64,000 nucleotides of DNA from Neobacillus endophyticus. GTDB taxonomy: Bacteria > Bacillota > Bacilli > Bacillales > Cytobacillaceae. Of the stretch, positions 8,114 to 16,201 are shown one piece after another. A program made the translations under genes and the position numbers. The stretch lies in NCBI RefSeq assembly GCF_013248975.1, contig NZ_JABRWH010000001.1, positions 1,240,001-1,304,000 of the forward strand, read 5' to 3'. The notes below the pieces were generated by a model. The model had not been told where the DNA came from. It ran no database searches and saw only the letters and a list, made by a program, of their open reading frames with translations. Position 1 is the stretch's first letter, and the number at the start of each line of letters is the position of its first letter.

Positions 8114-8575
8114 CTATGATTTTGTTGTCATAATGATCGATCGTGGAAAAAAACCAAATTTCTGATAGAATGCAACTGCCTCATTCCCATAAACGACAGT
8201 TAGCTCTATTTCATTTATATCTTTTTCCTTAAACCATTTCATTGCATGATGCATTAATTCCTTCCCCAACCCATTCCCCCGATACGTTTCATCGACAAAT
8301 AGAACGTCTACTTTACCAATCAACTTCTTACAATGAGTGATACAAAATGCTATTATGTTATTGGTTTGTGCCTCCATTAATAATTCAATCCTGTATTCAC
8401 CATCCTTTGAATTATTTTTATATTCCTCTATTCGTTCCTCAAATGTGATTCTCGGATAACTTCCAGAAAAATATTTCGATTTATGGTTATGGTATTCATG
8501 TAATTGATCTAAAGGCTTGCGTAACATTTCTATTTCATCAAGAGTTATTAACTTTGAGGAAATTTTCAAAGACAT
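8114..8575 (-). CDS. GNAT-family N-acetyltransferase
   Basis: A 153-residue GNAT protein. The acetyl-CoA loop D-E-T-Y-R-G-N-G-L-G-K-E-L-M corresponds to the R/Q-x-x-G-x-G/A motif. It is followed by the typical E-L-T-V-V-Y-G-N-E-A-V-A-F-Y-Q-K-F-G-F tail. It transfers an acetyl group to an amine that cannot be predicted. It lies 49 nt upstream of the MerR gene on the same strand and may be co-transcribed with it. Confidence 0.88.
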   Translation of the reverse strand: MSLKISSKLITLDEIEMLRKPLDQLHEYHNHKSKYFSGSYPRITFEERIEEYKNNSKDGEYRIELLMEAQTNNIIAFCITHCKKLIGKVDVLFVDETYRGNGLGKELMHHAMKWFKEKDINEIELTVVYGNEAVAFYQKFGFFPRSIIMTTKS

Positions 8576-8738
8576 CCTCTCCCTTTTGCTCCGAACTTTC
8601 TTACAACATTCTCCCTCCGGATTAAATTCACCTGCCCGTTAGCAGAAAAAAGGCTGCCTCCTGGGGCTCAAGAAAACAATGTCATATAAAACTGGAAAAA
8701 TACATACTCTTATATCGTTAAAGGAGGCTGGAAAATTT

Positions 8739-9080
8739 ATGAAACTAAATCATCTCAATCTTACGGTAACAGATGTTCATGCGGCTAGGGAGTTCTTGGA
8801 GCGTTACTTTGACCTAAAAACAAAGCATACCCGCGGTGATTCATTCGCTTTACTGCTTGACGCTGATGGGTTAATGCTATCCCTTATGAAAAGTCGGGAA
8901 GTCAACTACCCCAAGACCTTTCATATTGGTTTTACCCAACAAAGTGAGGAAGAAGTAAATAAAATTTATCAGCGTTTGATCGATGATGGGTTTGATGTTA
9001 ATCCGCCTCAAAGATCACACGGATGGACCTTTTATATTAAAGCTCCGGGAGGATTTACTGTTGAGGTCCTATCCTCTTGA
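8739..9080 (+). CDS. VOC-superfamily (glyoxalase/bleomycin resistance fold) protein
   Basis: 113 residues with the vicinal-oxygen-chelate pattern: M-K-L-N-H-L-N-L-T-V-T-D-V at the start (metal-ligand His5) and G-W-T-F-Y-I-K-A-P-G-G-F-T-V-E-V at the end (metal-ligand Glu). The start at 8739 is chosen because AAAGGAGG lies well placed before it. An in-frame ATG 60 nt upstream lacks such a site. VOC proteins are metal-dependent enzymes or drug-binding proteins; substrate unknown. A strong terminator follows. Confidence 0.85.
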   Translation: MKLNHLNLTVTDVHAAREFLERYFDLKTKHTRGDSFALLLDADGLMLSLMKSREVNYPKTFHIGFTQQSEEEVNKIYQRLIDDGFDVNPPQRSHGWTFYIKAPGGFTVEVLSS

Positions 9081-9093
9081 CTTGGGATTTTAA

Positions 9094-9141
9094 ATCCTCA
9101 GGGCAAAGCTGCTGCACTAGCTTTGCCTTGAGGGTTTTTTT
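9094..9141 (+). terminator. Terminator of the VOC gene
   Basis: A long stem CCTCAGGGCAAAGC / GCTTTGCCTTGAGG followed by seven T residues. Confidence 0.92.
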
Positions 9142-9258
9142 ACATTCAAAGATTTATATATCCCCCAACCATCTACTGAATACGGAAATAGAGTCAACAG
9201 CATACAAGATTCCATATTGGAAAGAATATTTGGGAAAGCAAGATAATGAGGTGTTCAT

Positions 9259-9951
9259 ATGGAGCATAAAGTTCTGCCAAGAAATGAATGGATAGAAGCG
9301 CGTAAAGTGTTGCTACAGAAAGAAAAGGAATTCACCAAGTTGCGTGATGAGCTTACGCAGCAGAGAAGGGATCTGCCTTGGGAAGCAGTGAAGAAGACTT
9401 ACACATTTGATGGTCCCAACGGTACTTTGTTATTAGCCGACTTATTTGCTGGTAGAAGTCAACTAATTGTGTACCATTTCATGTTCAACCCCAGTTGGGA
9501 TCAAGGCTGCAAGCATTGTTCTTTTTGGGCAGATCACTACAGCGGGATGATTCCGCACTTACACCACAGGGATGTTACTTTTGTCTGTATTTCTCGTGCA
9601 CCCTTAGAGAGGCTTGACGCATTCAAAAAACGAATGGGTTGGACGTTCCCTTGGTATTCATCAGGAAATACGGATTTTAATTATGATTTCCAAGCGTCTT
9701 TCACCGATGAAGAGGTAGAGAATAAAGAAGCATTTTATAACTATACCATGCAGAATCCTATGAGCACTGATAGAGAAGGTGTGAGCGTTTTCTATAAAAA
9801 CGAGGAAGGAAATATATTTCACACATACTCTACCTACGCTCGTGGCATCGACATGATGAATATCACCTATCAGTTTCTCGATTTGGTACCGAAAGGTCGA
9901 CAAGACGACCGCGGATTACGGCATCAGGATCAATACATACCAAAAATATAA
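9259..9951 (+). CDS. DUF899 thioredoxin-like protein
   Basis: A 230-residue DUF899 protein with a thioredoxin-related core: Y-H-F-M-F-N-P-S-W-D-Q-G-C-K-H-C-S-F-W-A-D puts a C-x-x-C pair at C84/C87. It is followed by D-V-T-F-V-C-I-S-R-A-P and G-W-T-F-P-W-Y-S-S. The family is common in soil bacteria and predicted to be redox-active; no reaction is established to my knowledge. The start follows GAGGTG with 6-nt spacing. Monocistronic with its own terminator. Confidence 0.87.
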   Translation: MEHKVLPRNEWIEARKVLLQKEKEFTKLRDELTQQRRDLPWEAVKKTYTFDGPNGTLLLADLFAGRSQLIVYHFMFNPSWDQGCKHCSFWADHYSGMIPHLHHRDVTFVCISRAPLERLDAFKKRMGWTFPWYSSGNTDFNYDFQASFTDEEVENKEAFYNYTMQNPMSTDREGVSVFYKNEEGNIFHTYSTYARGIDMMNITYQFLDLVPKGRQDDRGLRHQDQYIPKI

Positions 9952-9985
9952 AAAAAGCGGGGAGTTCCTCGCTTTTTCTTTTGGC
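9952..9985 (+). terminator. Terminator of the DUF899 gene
   Basis: AAAGCGGGGA / TCCTCGCTTT-type stem followed by T-rich sequence. Confidence 0.8.
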
Positions 9986-10168
9986 TTGGTTAAAAATAGT
10001 TTTTCCAGAGAAAGCGAAAAAAGTCCTCTCTGCCACCTTTACTTCTTTCGTAATAACAGTTCGTTATTAATTATCATCTTTTTTGTTAATTTCTATTTTT
10101 GAATCTATTTATTATAATTTCATTAACAAATATATACATATTTTCAATAGAACAGGGAGGAATTAGAT

Positions 10169-10942
10169 ATGAAATCATTTCAAACAACAAAGGACATCTG
10201 GGATGCGAATTTATATGATCATAAGCATTCTTTTGTTTCAAAATACGGGAATAGTTTGGTTGAACTACTAAATCCACAACAAGGGGAGAAAATCCTTGAT
10301 CTTGGTTGCGGAACTGGAGATTTAGCTAATGCCTTATATGAACATGGGGCAAAAATTGTAGGGGTAGACAAATCCCAAAACATGGTGGAGCAAGCCATTA
10401 GTAAATTCCCACATATAGAGTTTATGGTTCAGGATGCCACCAACTTAGACTATGATCACGAATTTGATGCCGTGTTCTCTAACGCAACCCTTCATTGGGT
10501 TCAGCCTGCAGACAAAGCATTATCTGGTATTTATAAAAGTTTAAAGCAAGGAGGAAGATTTGTTGCTGAATTTGGGGGAAAAGGCAATGTTCAAACCATA
10601 ATAAATGAAATCATCCAGCAAATCCAGGAAACAGGATTTGAGTTTAACCGATCTCAATTTCCTTGGTATTATCCAAGCATTGCCGAGTATTCTACTTTAA
10701 TGGAAGAAGCGGGCTTTCGAGTGACTTATGCTCAGCATTATGATAGACCTACCCCATTGGATGGAGAAAATGGATTAAAAAACTGGATTCATATGTTCGG
10801 TAAAAACCTGTTCGAAGGTCTGAATGAACATACAACAAATGAAATCATTTCAACCGTTGAACATAATTTAAAAGAAATTCTATACAATGATGGCACTTGG
10901 ATAGCTGATTATAAAAGAATTCGAGTGATTGGGATTAAATAG
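10169..10942 (+). CDS. Class I SAM-dependent methyltransferase
   Basis: 257 residues. Motif I I-L-D-L-G-C-G-T-G-D is at residues 42-51. Motif II G-V-D-K-S follows, and the post-motif F-D-A-V-F-S-N-A-T-L-H-W-V is typical of Tam/UbiE-like small-molecule methyltransferases. The substrate cannot be inferred and no neighbour points to one. The ribosome binding site GGGAGG is optimal. A weak hairpin at about 10952-10982 with T-rich end probably terminates it. Confidence 0.9.
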   Translation: MKSFQTTKDIWDANLYDHKHSFVSKYGNSLVELLNPQQGEKILDLGCGTGDLANALYEHGAKIVGVDKSQNMVEQAISKFPHIEFMVQDATNLDYDHEFDAVFSNATLHWVQPADKALSGIYKSLKQGGRFVAEFGGKGNVQTIINEIIQQIQETGFEFNRSQFPWYYPSIAEYSTLMEEAGFRVTYAQHYDRPTPLDGENGLKNWIHMFGKNLFEGLNEHTTNEIISTVEHNLKEILYNDGTWIADYKRIRVIGIK

Positions 10943-11097
10943 TCATCTATAAAAGGAGGAATCAACTGGTTCCTTCTTTTACTCATGAAGCTCACCTAAA
11001 CAAACTCTTCCCCTAAATCATCCCTACATAATAAAACTCAAATTAACTCTACCTAATCCCATTATCGACAAGCTGGATTCAGTCCTGTAAGAAAAAG

Positions 11098-11265
11098 TTA
11101 CTGTCCCTTTTGTTCACGCCTCTTCATTTGATTGTAGACATAGCTTATCATGTTCATTGATTTAATACCCATAATGGCAAGTAAGATTGAATAAATAGTT
11201 GTAAGAAATAAACCAGATATCGCAATCCAAAATAATGTTGTGATCTTTGTTTCTTTACTAAACAT
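11098..11265 (-). CDS. Small membrane protein, 55 aa, unknown
   Basis: The frame is intact from ATG at 11265 to TAA at 11098, with CGGAGG 7 nt before the start. The product has one long hydrophobic segment (about residues 10-34) and a basic C-terminal tail (M-K-R-R-E-Q-K). I do not recognise a family. The good ribosome binding site and membrane-protein composition support a real gene. Confidence 0.65.
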   Translation of the reverse strand: MFSKETKITTLFWIAISGLFLTTIYSILLAIMGIKSMNMISYVYNQMKRREQKGQ

Positions 11266-11491
11266 GAAACGGCCTCCGAATAATATATTATTTATTATCT
11301 TAAACCGAATCGTTAAAAATATTCATCTAAAAGAATAAACAGCAAACCTTTTTACTGATCCATTTTTAACATCTAGTATTTCTTTTACCTTAAAAAGAGA
11401 GGACACCGCTCCCATTTTATTTAGTATGTGATTAAATCTCCTGTATTTAGGAAAAATAAAGAATACAAAAATAACGGGGAGACATTTATCA

Positions 11492-12490
11492 ATGACTGTG
11501 AAAGAAGAACTAACCTCATCTGAAATTGCTAACCTTTGGACTGCGTACATTGATAATAGTGCGATGAGTATTAAGTTAAAATACGTTCTACATATAATGG
11601 AAGACACAGAAATTCTTCCAATTGTCCAAAAAACAAACCAGCTTTCTGAAAATAATTTAATACAGTTTAATCAAATTTTTGATAAGGAGAAATATTCTGC
11701 TCCAATAGGTTTTACAGATTCTGACGTTCATTTAGCTGCTCCAAGGTTATATTCGGATAGCTTCTTTTTAGTGTTTCTTCAAAATAAGATGGATATGAAT
11801 CTAAACGCATATTCAATGGGATTGTCGCATTCAACACGTTCTGATATACGGAATTTTTTTCAACAATCTTTAGCTGCTTCTATAGAGATTTTTAAGGAAG
11901 CAACAGATTTAATGTTGGAAAAAGGAATTTATGTAAGACCGCCATATATTCCAACGCCTAAAACGGTTGATATGACCGAGAGACAAAATTTTTTGACAGG
12001 CTGGTTGGGAAAACGCAGACCTTTAACAGCTATTGAAATTGACCAGTTATTTTTTAATATAAGTCGTAATGCATTAGGCCATGCCTTACTATTGGGCTAT
12101 AGTCAAGTTGCCAAATTAAAAGAAGTGAGGGAACATATGCGGCGTGGTGCAGACATTGCCAAAAAGCATATTCATCTTTTCAGTTCTATCTTATTGGAAG
12201 AAGATATTCCAGCTCCGATGCTTTGGGCCTCAAAAATTGAAGATACTTCCGTTTCACCTTTTTCAGATAAACTTTTAATGTTTGAAGTGACTGGCACAAC
12301 GCAAGCTGGAGTTGGATATTATGGACGTTCATTAGCTTCTGCGCAACGCCGGGATTTAGGTGCGCAGTATTTGAAAGTGTTAACAGATAGCATTCTTTAT
12401 GGAGAAGATGGCGGCAATATTACAATCAAAAATGCTTGGTTAGAAGAACCCCCTCAAGCGATCAACTTTAGAAAAAAAGTAAAAGGTTAA
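11492..12490 (+). CDS. DUF3231 family protein
   Basis: 332 residues with two halves of similar design, each beginning with a T/S-x-x-E-I-x-x-L-W/F segment (residues about 8 and 176), as in the duplicated DUF3231 family. These proteins occur almost only in spore formers and are thought to be sporulation- or coat-associated. The helical pattern with conserved histidines resembles ferritin-like bundles, which I offer only as inference. The start follows GGGGAG. Monocistronic; a 14-bp perfect inverted repeat lies 30 nt downstream. Confidence 0.85.
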   Translation: MTVKEELTSSEIANLWTAYIDNSAMSIKLKYVLHIMEDTEILPIVQKTNQLSENNLIQFNQIFDKEKYSAPIGFTDSDVHLAAPRLYSDSFFLVFLQNKMDMNLNAYSMGLSHSTRSDIRNFFQQSLAASIEIFKEATDLMLEKGIYVRPPYIPTPKTVDMTERQNFLTGWLGKRRPLTAIEIDQLFFNISRNALGHALLLGYSQVAKLKEVREHMRRGADIAKKHIHLFSSILLEEDIPAPMLWASKIEDTSVSPFSDKLLMFEVTGTTQAGVGYYGRSLASAQRRDLGAQYLKVLTDSILYGEDGGNITIKNAWLEEPPQAINFRKKVKG

Positions 12491-12519
12491 ACACTCTTTC
12501 AAAATTATTATGCCACCCA

Positions 12520-12559
12520 TTACTTGAATAAGAAACAGGATTCCCTCTTATTCAAGTAA
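12520..12559. repeat. Perfect 14-bp inverted repeat after the DUF3231 gene
   Basis: TTACTTGAATAAGA (12520-12533) pairs exactly with TCTTATTCAAGTAA (12546-12559) over a 12-nt loop. There is no clear T-run after it, so it could be a weak terminator or an RNA-stabilising hairpin. Confidence 0.6.
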
Positions 12560-12599
12560 AGGCTTATATTATTTTGAGGAGTATTACACAAGAATGCTT

Positions 12600-12740
12600 T
12601 TAGTCATAGTATTTCATCAAGCGATCCACCCTTTTAACTTCATCCTCTGTTTCTAACCATCTAACGATAAAATCACTTCCATTGAATGTGTTTCCCCTTG
12701 TTTGAGTTGGTTTCACATATTGTTCAAATCTTTTTGAACG
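12600..12740 (-). pseudogene. Coding remnant without start codon, about 46 residues
   Basis: An open frame on the minus strand ends at TAA (12600-12602). Its composition is convincingly protein-like (F-N-G-S-D-F-I-V-R-W-L-E-T-E-D-E-V-K-R-V-D-R-L-M-K-Y-Y-D). It has no ATG or ribosome binding site at its upstream end and is closed there by TAG. I do not recognise the family. It is most likely the C-terminal end of a decayed gene. Confidence 0.35.
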
Positions 12741-12750
12741 CTATGTGAAA
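12711..12750. promoter_or_regulatory. Nested inverted repeat, candidate operator upstream of the DoxX gene
   Basis: TTTCACATA (12711-12719) pairs with TATGTGAAA (12742-12750). Inside them, GTTCAAA (12722-12728) pairs with TTTGAAC (12733-12739). The symmetric block lies about 95 bp before the DoxX start codon. Confidence 0.5.
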
Positions 12751-12842
12751 TATTGAACAATCTATTCTTAATTCAAGATAACAGAGTTATAATAACACTG
12801 TAATCAAGTTAATAAATTAATTATCCAAAAGGGGTCCTTTAT

Positions 12843-13364
12843 ATGTTTAACAAATTTTTAAGAGAGAATAAACTAGCTGCCTACATTCTCACCGTCATTC
12901 GTTTATATGTTGGATACGAATTTTTGATGGCCGGCTTTGAAAAAATCTCTAGTGGTAAATTCAATGCTGCCGGGTTCTTAACAGGAGCTGTTATGAAACC
13001 AGTAATTGGTCCAGATAAAGCGGTTGTGTATCCAACTTATGTTGCTTTCTTAAAACACTTTGCATTACCAAACGCTCATTTATTCAACGTTCTCGTTCCT
13101 TATGGTGAGTTCTTAGTTGGATTGGGTTTAATCCTTGGATGCTTGACTACTGCTGCTGCTTTCTTTGGACTTGTGATGAACTTTTCTTATGTGTTAGCTG
13201 GTACCGTATCTACTAACCCATTAGACATTTTACTTGGTGTCATCATTCTCACTTCCGGTTACAATGCAGGCCGAATTGGTTTGGACCGATGGGTGATCCC
13301 ATTTATTCGCAAATTTACTGGAAAAGCTAATCATACAGGTCATGTTGTAAAACATCGTGCTTAA
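12843..13364 (+). CDS. DoxX-family integral membrane protein
   Basis: 173 residues with about four membrane helices. The DoxX signature R-L-Y-V-G-Y-E-F-L-M-A-G-F-E-K-I lies near residues 21-36, and Y-G-E-F-L-V-G-L-G-L-I-L-G is in the third helix. DoxX relatives are linked to thiol/sulfur oxidation or redox defence at the membrane; the reaction here is unknown. The start follows AAAGGGG. Monocistronic, with a clear terminator at 13394-13443 and a candidate operator upstream. Confidence 0.87.
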   Translation: MFNKFLRENKLAAYILTVIRLYVGYEFLMAGFEKISSGKFNAAGFLTGAVMKPVIGPDKAVVYPTYVAFLKHFALPNAHLFNVLVPYGEFLVGLGLILGCLTTAAAFFGLVMNFSYVLAGTVSTNPLDILLGVIILTSGYNAGRIGLDRWVIPFIRKFTGKANHTGHVVKHRA

Positions 13365-13393
13365 CAAAAACACAGGATATAAAATTATAATCC

Positions 13394-13443
13394 AAAACCA
13401 CAGGCTCTAGATTATTCCTATAATCAGCACCTGTGGTTTTTTG
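13394..13443 (+). terminator. Terminator of the DoxX gene
   Basis: AAAACCACAGG / CCTGTGGTTTT arms around a 25-nt loop, followed by T residues. Confidence 0.82.
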
Positions 13444-13612
13444 TACAGAGTATATTTATTCCAAATAAAATGAATTAACCCCTGGCTGCGTCTTCCATGA
13501 CTTCACCAAGGGCTAATAAAAGATTATGTAATCTCTAAAGATAGTAACAATTTTTTTGTATCTTGTAAATATTAAAAAGATAATAAAGTTTTGTTTTTTT
13601 GTTTCACTCATA

Positions 13613-13681
13613 CTAATTAGCAGCAAAAGCACCCGCAATACCCGCTCCAATCATAATAAAGTCTGCATGTGAATAATTCAT
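13613..13681 (-). pseudogene. Remnant of an FAD-dependent oxidoreductase N-terminus, 22 codons
   Basis: GGGGAG and ATG (13681) open a frame whose product begins M-N-Y-S-H-A-D-F-I-M-I-G-A-G-I-A-G-A. This is the beta-alpha-beta dinucleotide-binding motif that starts many FAD oxidoreductases. It stops at TAG after 22 codons and no continuation is visible in other frames. It sits directly downstream of the BenE gene on the same strand, suggesting a former partner in aromatic or amine catabolism whose body was deleted. Confidence 0.55.
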
Positions 13682-13702
13682 ACGATCTCCCCTCGCATTC
13701 AA

Positions 13703-14962
13703 TTAATCATTTACACTAGTAGAAACTGGGCTTTCTATATGTTTCTTTGCAAAAAACCTCCTTACATTGCCAGTCAAGATTAGGTTTGCGATAACACCAG
13801 CAATTAACCCCCAAAACGCTGATCCCACTCCGGCGACAGAAAATCCTGAGACAGTTACGAGAAACGTAATTAAAGCACTATCCCTTTGGGTCGTTACGCT
13901 TAAAGCTGAAGAAAGGCTTGAACTTAGCGAAGCGAATAAAGCAACACCAGCAATCACCGTAATAAGTTCGTTTGGAAGTGCAGAAAAAACAGAGGTAATT
14001 GCCGCTCCGAAAATACCAAATAAAAGATAAAAAGTGCCGCAAGATATCCCTGCTATATATCGCTTATTTAGATTATTGTGAGCCTCCTTTCCAGTACAGA
14101 TGGCTGCTGTAATAGCTGCCAAAGTAATGCCATGCGAACCGAATGGAGCTGATAGAATGGAAGCAATTCCAGTCGTAGCTACCAGAGGGCTTGCAGGCGT
14201 TTTATATCCATCGGCTCTCAGTACTCCAATGCCTGGTGCGTTTTGTGAGGTCATATTGACGATGCATAACGGAATCCCTAAACCCACCAATGCATTTAAA
14301 GAAAATGTGGGTGCCGTAAATATTGGTTTAACCAGCGACATATGCACATTCCCAAAGTTTAGATGATGAAAGCCTAAGGCCATCGCTAACCCAACAACTA
14401 AAGTAAGAATGACGGCATATCGGGGAAGCCACCGCCTTGCCAATAAAAAACAGATAAACATGGGAATGACCATTAGCGGAGATTGCTTTAACGATACAAA
14501 AACATCAACACCAAACTTCAGCAAAATTCCTGCTAGCATAGCAGTAGTGATCGATTGCGGAATTCGATTCATAATCTTCGAGAATAATCCTGTGAATCCC
14601 AAAATACTAATCATAACTGCCGATAATAAAAAGGCTCCTATTGAATCAGAAAAAGAATAATGCTCAAAACTAGAAACTAGTAAAACGGCTCCTGGCGTTG
14701 AGAAGGCCGTTATAACGGGAGTTTTAAACCAAATACTTAGCAAAATACATGTTAAACCACTGCCAAATGAAACTGCCCATATCCAAGAAGACAATAGCCC
14801 GTCACTTAAGTTTGCTACCTTTGCAGCTTGAAGAATGATTAGCAGTGGACCGGCGTAGGATACCATTGTGGCGATCAGTCCAGCAGTTACAGCTGAAATG
14901 GATATGTCTTCTTTTAATCTTTTCCATGTATTTACTTGTTGAACTTGTTCTTTTACAACCAT
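13703..14962 (-). CDS. BenE-family benzoate/H+ symporter-like permease
   Basis: 419 residues with about 12 membrane helices. The BenE pattern is seen in G-L-I-A-T-M-V-S-Y-A-G-P, T-P-V-I-T-A-F-S-T-P-G-A-V-L-L and L-S-A-P-F-G-S-H-G-I-T-L-A-A-I-T-A-A-I-C-T-G. Members of this NAT-related family import benzoate or similar aromatic acids. No aromatic-degradation genes are adjacent except a truncated FAD-enzyme remnant just downstream. The start is preceded by AAAAGGAG. Confidence 0.85.
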   Translation of the reverse strand: MVVKEQVQQVNTWKRLKEDISISAVTAGLIATMVSYAGPLLIILQAAKVANLSDGLLSSWIWAVSFGSGLTCILLSIWFKTPVITAFSTPGAVLLVSSFEHYSFSDSIGAFLLSAVMISILGFTGLFSKIMNRIPQSITTAMLAGILLKFGVDVFVSLKQSPLMVIPMFICFLLARRWLPRYAVILTLVVGLAMALGFHHLNFGNVHMSLVKPIFTAPTFSLNALVGLGIPLCIVNMTSQNAPGIGVLRADGYKTPASPLVATTGIASILSAPFGSHGITLAAITAAICTGKEAHNNLNKRYIAGISCGTFYLLFGIFGAAITSVFSALPNELITVIAGVALFASLSSSLSSALSVTTQRDSALITFLVTVSGFSVAGVGSAFWGLIAGVIANLILTGNVRRFFAKKHIESPVSTSVND

Positions 14963-15156
14963 ATCTCGACTCCTTTTAATTAAAATTTATCATTTCAGTT
15001 TTTGTACAAATTATGTACCTATCAATCTCGCAGGCTTAAAACTGCCTACAACCTAATCTTAATCCAATTTTGATGTCGAAAACCTTACATGTTATATAGG
15101 TTTGATATCTAATTTTGTCGACAACTTAGTTCCAAATATTGTTACAATTAAAAAAG

Positions 15157-15179
15157 CTTTTGTAGTAATATACAAAAAG
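15157..15179. promoter_or_regulatory. Inverted repeat, candidate operator upstream of benE
   Basis: CTTTTGTA (15157-15164) faces TACAAAAAG (15171-15179) about 195 bp before the BenE start. Nothing else but AT-rich DNA is seen in 14963-15430. Confidence 0.35.
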
Positions 15180-15437
15180 GAATAATATGTAAGATAGTCT
15201 TATGCTTTAGAAGGGGGGAAAGTAGACTTTTTGATAAGAGTCTAAAACTGAATTTGTTTGTAGATAAACTTTAGGAACGCTTAAAGACTTTAATAAGTTA
15301 ATACATTAAAATAAAATTCCAATTAGCCTATCACATCGTGTTAATTGATCCATCATGAACTCTATTTGGAATTAACACTATACTTGGTTAGAAACTTTCT
15401 CTTATATCAAAGGGATCCAGACCCTGCAAAATAAAGA

Positions 15438-15568
15438 AAACCCGCCGACTTGCGAGCACGTTAGAGCGAAGGCAGAAGGTAGTTCGTCGAAAAGCACAGC
15501 TTCGCGACATGCTCACGAAGCAGTCCCTAGCGCACTTATGCCTGATAGGAACGTCATACCTTCCAATC
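15438..15568. repeat. GC-richer structured intergenic element of unknown type
   Basis: A block of about 130 bp is richer in GC than its flanks. It opens with AAACCCGCCGACTTGCGAGC and contains several short inverted segments (for example GTTCGTCGAAAAGC / GCTTCGCGAC-type pairings). It has no coding frame. It resembles dispersed non-coding elements I have seen in Bacillus intergenic DNA, but I cannot name it. Confidence 0.35.
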
Positions 15569-15631
15569 AGCTGAAAACATGTAATTCTGCATGGTCTGAA
15601 GAAAACCAGAAAGAATAAGAGGTGTATTTAT

Positions 15632-15973
15632 TTGATTTTGCATAAGAATAACCACCTTCCTATAGGTGAGGAATGTTATCTTGATCTAGAATTAGAGGTT
15701 CTAGTAAAAGATGAATTTAAAATATCTCTTTCACGCCTTCAATTTCGAATATTATTTTATCTAGCTACTAAGTTAAATCAATGTGTTAAGTATGAGGAAC
15801 TGATTAACTTTACTTGGGGAAGTGACTCTTTTATTACCAAGCAACAACTCTATGTGTATATAAATAGGATTCGAGAACGCATTGAAGATAATCCCCGCAA
15901 GCCAAAATGTCTTTTTTCTGTTCGAGGCGGCGGATATGTTTTGTACCCTCGCAGGAAAGAAAATGCAAAATGA
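15632..15973 (+). CDS. Stand-alone winged-helix (OmpR/PhoB-type) DNA-binding protein
   Basis: 113 residues starting at TTG with AGAGGTG 7 nt upstream. The protein is only the effector domain of a response regulator: L-S-R-L-Q-F-R-I-L-F-Y-L-A, V-K-Y-E-E-L-I-N-F-T-W-G, Y-V-Y-I-N-R-I-R-E-R-I-E and V-R-G-G-G-Y-V-L match the PhoB helix-turn-helix and wing. There is no receiver domain and no sensor kinase nearby, so activity must be set by expression or a partner. Alternatively it is a surviving piece of a larger regulator, but the start signals look genuine. Confidence 0.75.
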   Translation: MILHKNNHLPIGEECYLDLELEVLVKDEFKISLSRLQFRILFYLATKLNQCVKYEELINFTWGSDSFITKQQLYVYINRIRERIEDNPRKPKCLFSVRGGGYVLYPRRKENAK

Positions 15974-16140
15974 GAAAAGTAGCCTTATCCTTAAGTGAAT
16001 CCACCACAGGTTCATCTGGAATTTAACATAGAATAAATACCCCTATACATATTTCTGCTATGGCAGAGCAACTGAACGATTTACTTGGATATGAATCTTC
16101 AGAATTTCAATGTCAGGGAAATTTGACTAAAGAGAACGAA

Positions 16141-16172
16141 AGCAGCTGTCCTATTGGATAGCTGCTTTTTAA
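16141..16172 (+). terminator. Intrinsic terminator after the winged-helix gene
   Basis: AGCAGCTGTCC / GGATAGCTGCT stem with a TATT loop and a T5 tail. It lies about 170 nt after the stop codon of the winged-helix gene; the DNA between shows only decayed sequence. Confidence 0.8.
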
Positions 16173-16201
16173 TTTCCTTTATGGGCGGGCACCAGGCACC
16201 A

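Noticed and set aside
9077..9295. Open frame between the VOC and DUF899 genes
   Set aside because: It reads through a strong terminator stem and into the DUF899 gene in another frame; no ribosome binding site.
16026..16161. Stretch resembling a PAS-domain end (L-L-G-Y-E-S-S-E-F)
   Set aside because: Two frames are needed, the match is short, and no flanking domain sequence supports it.
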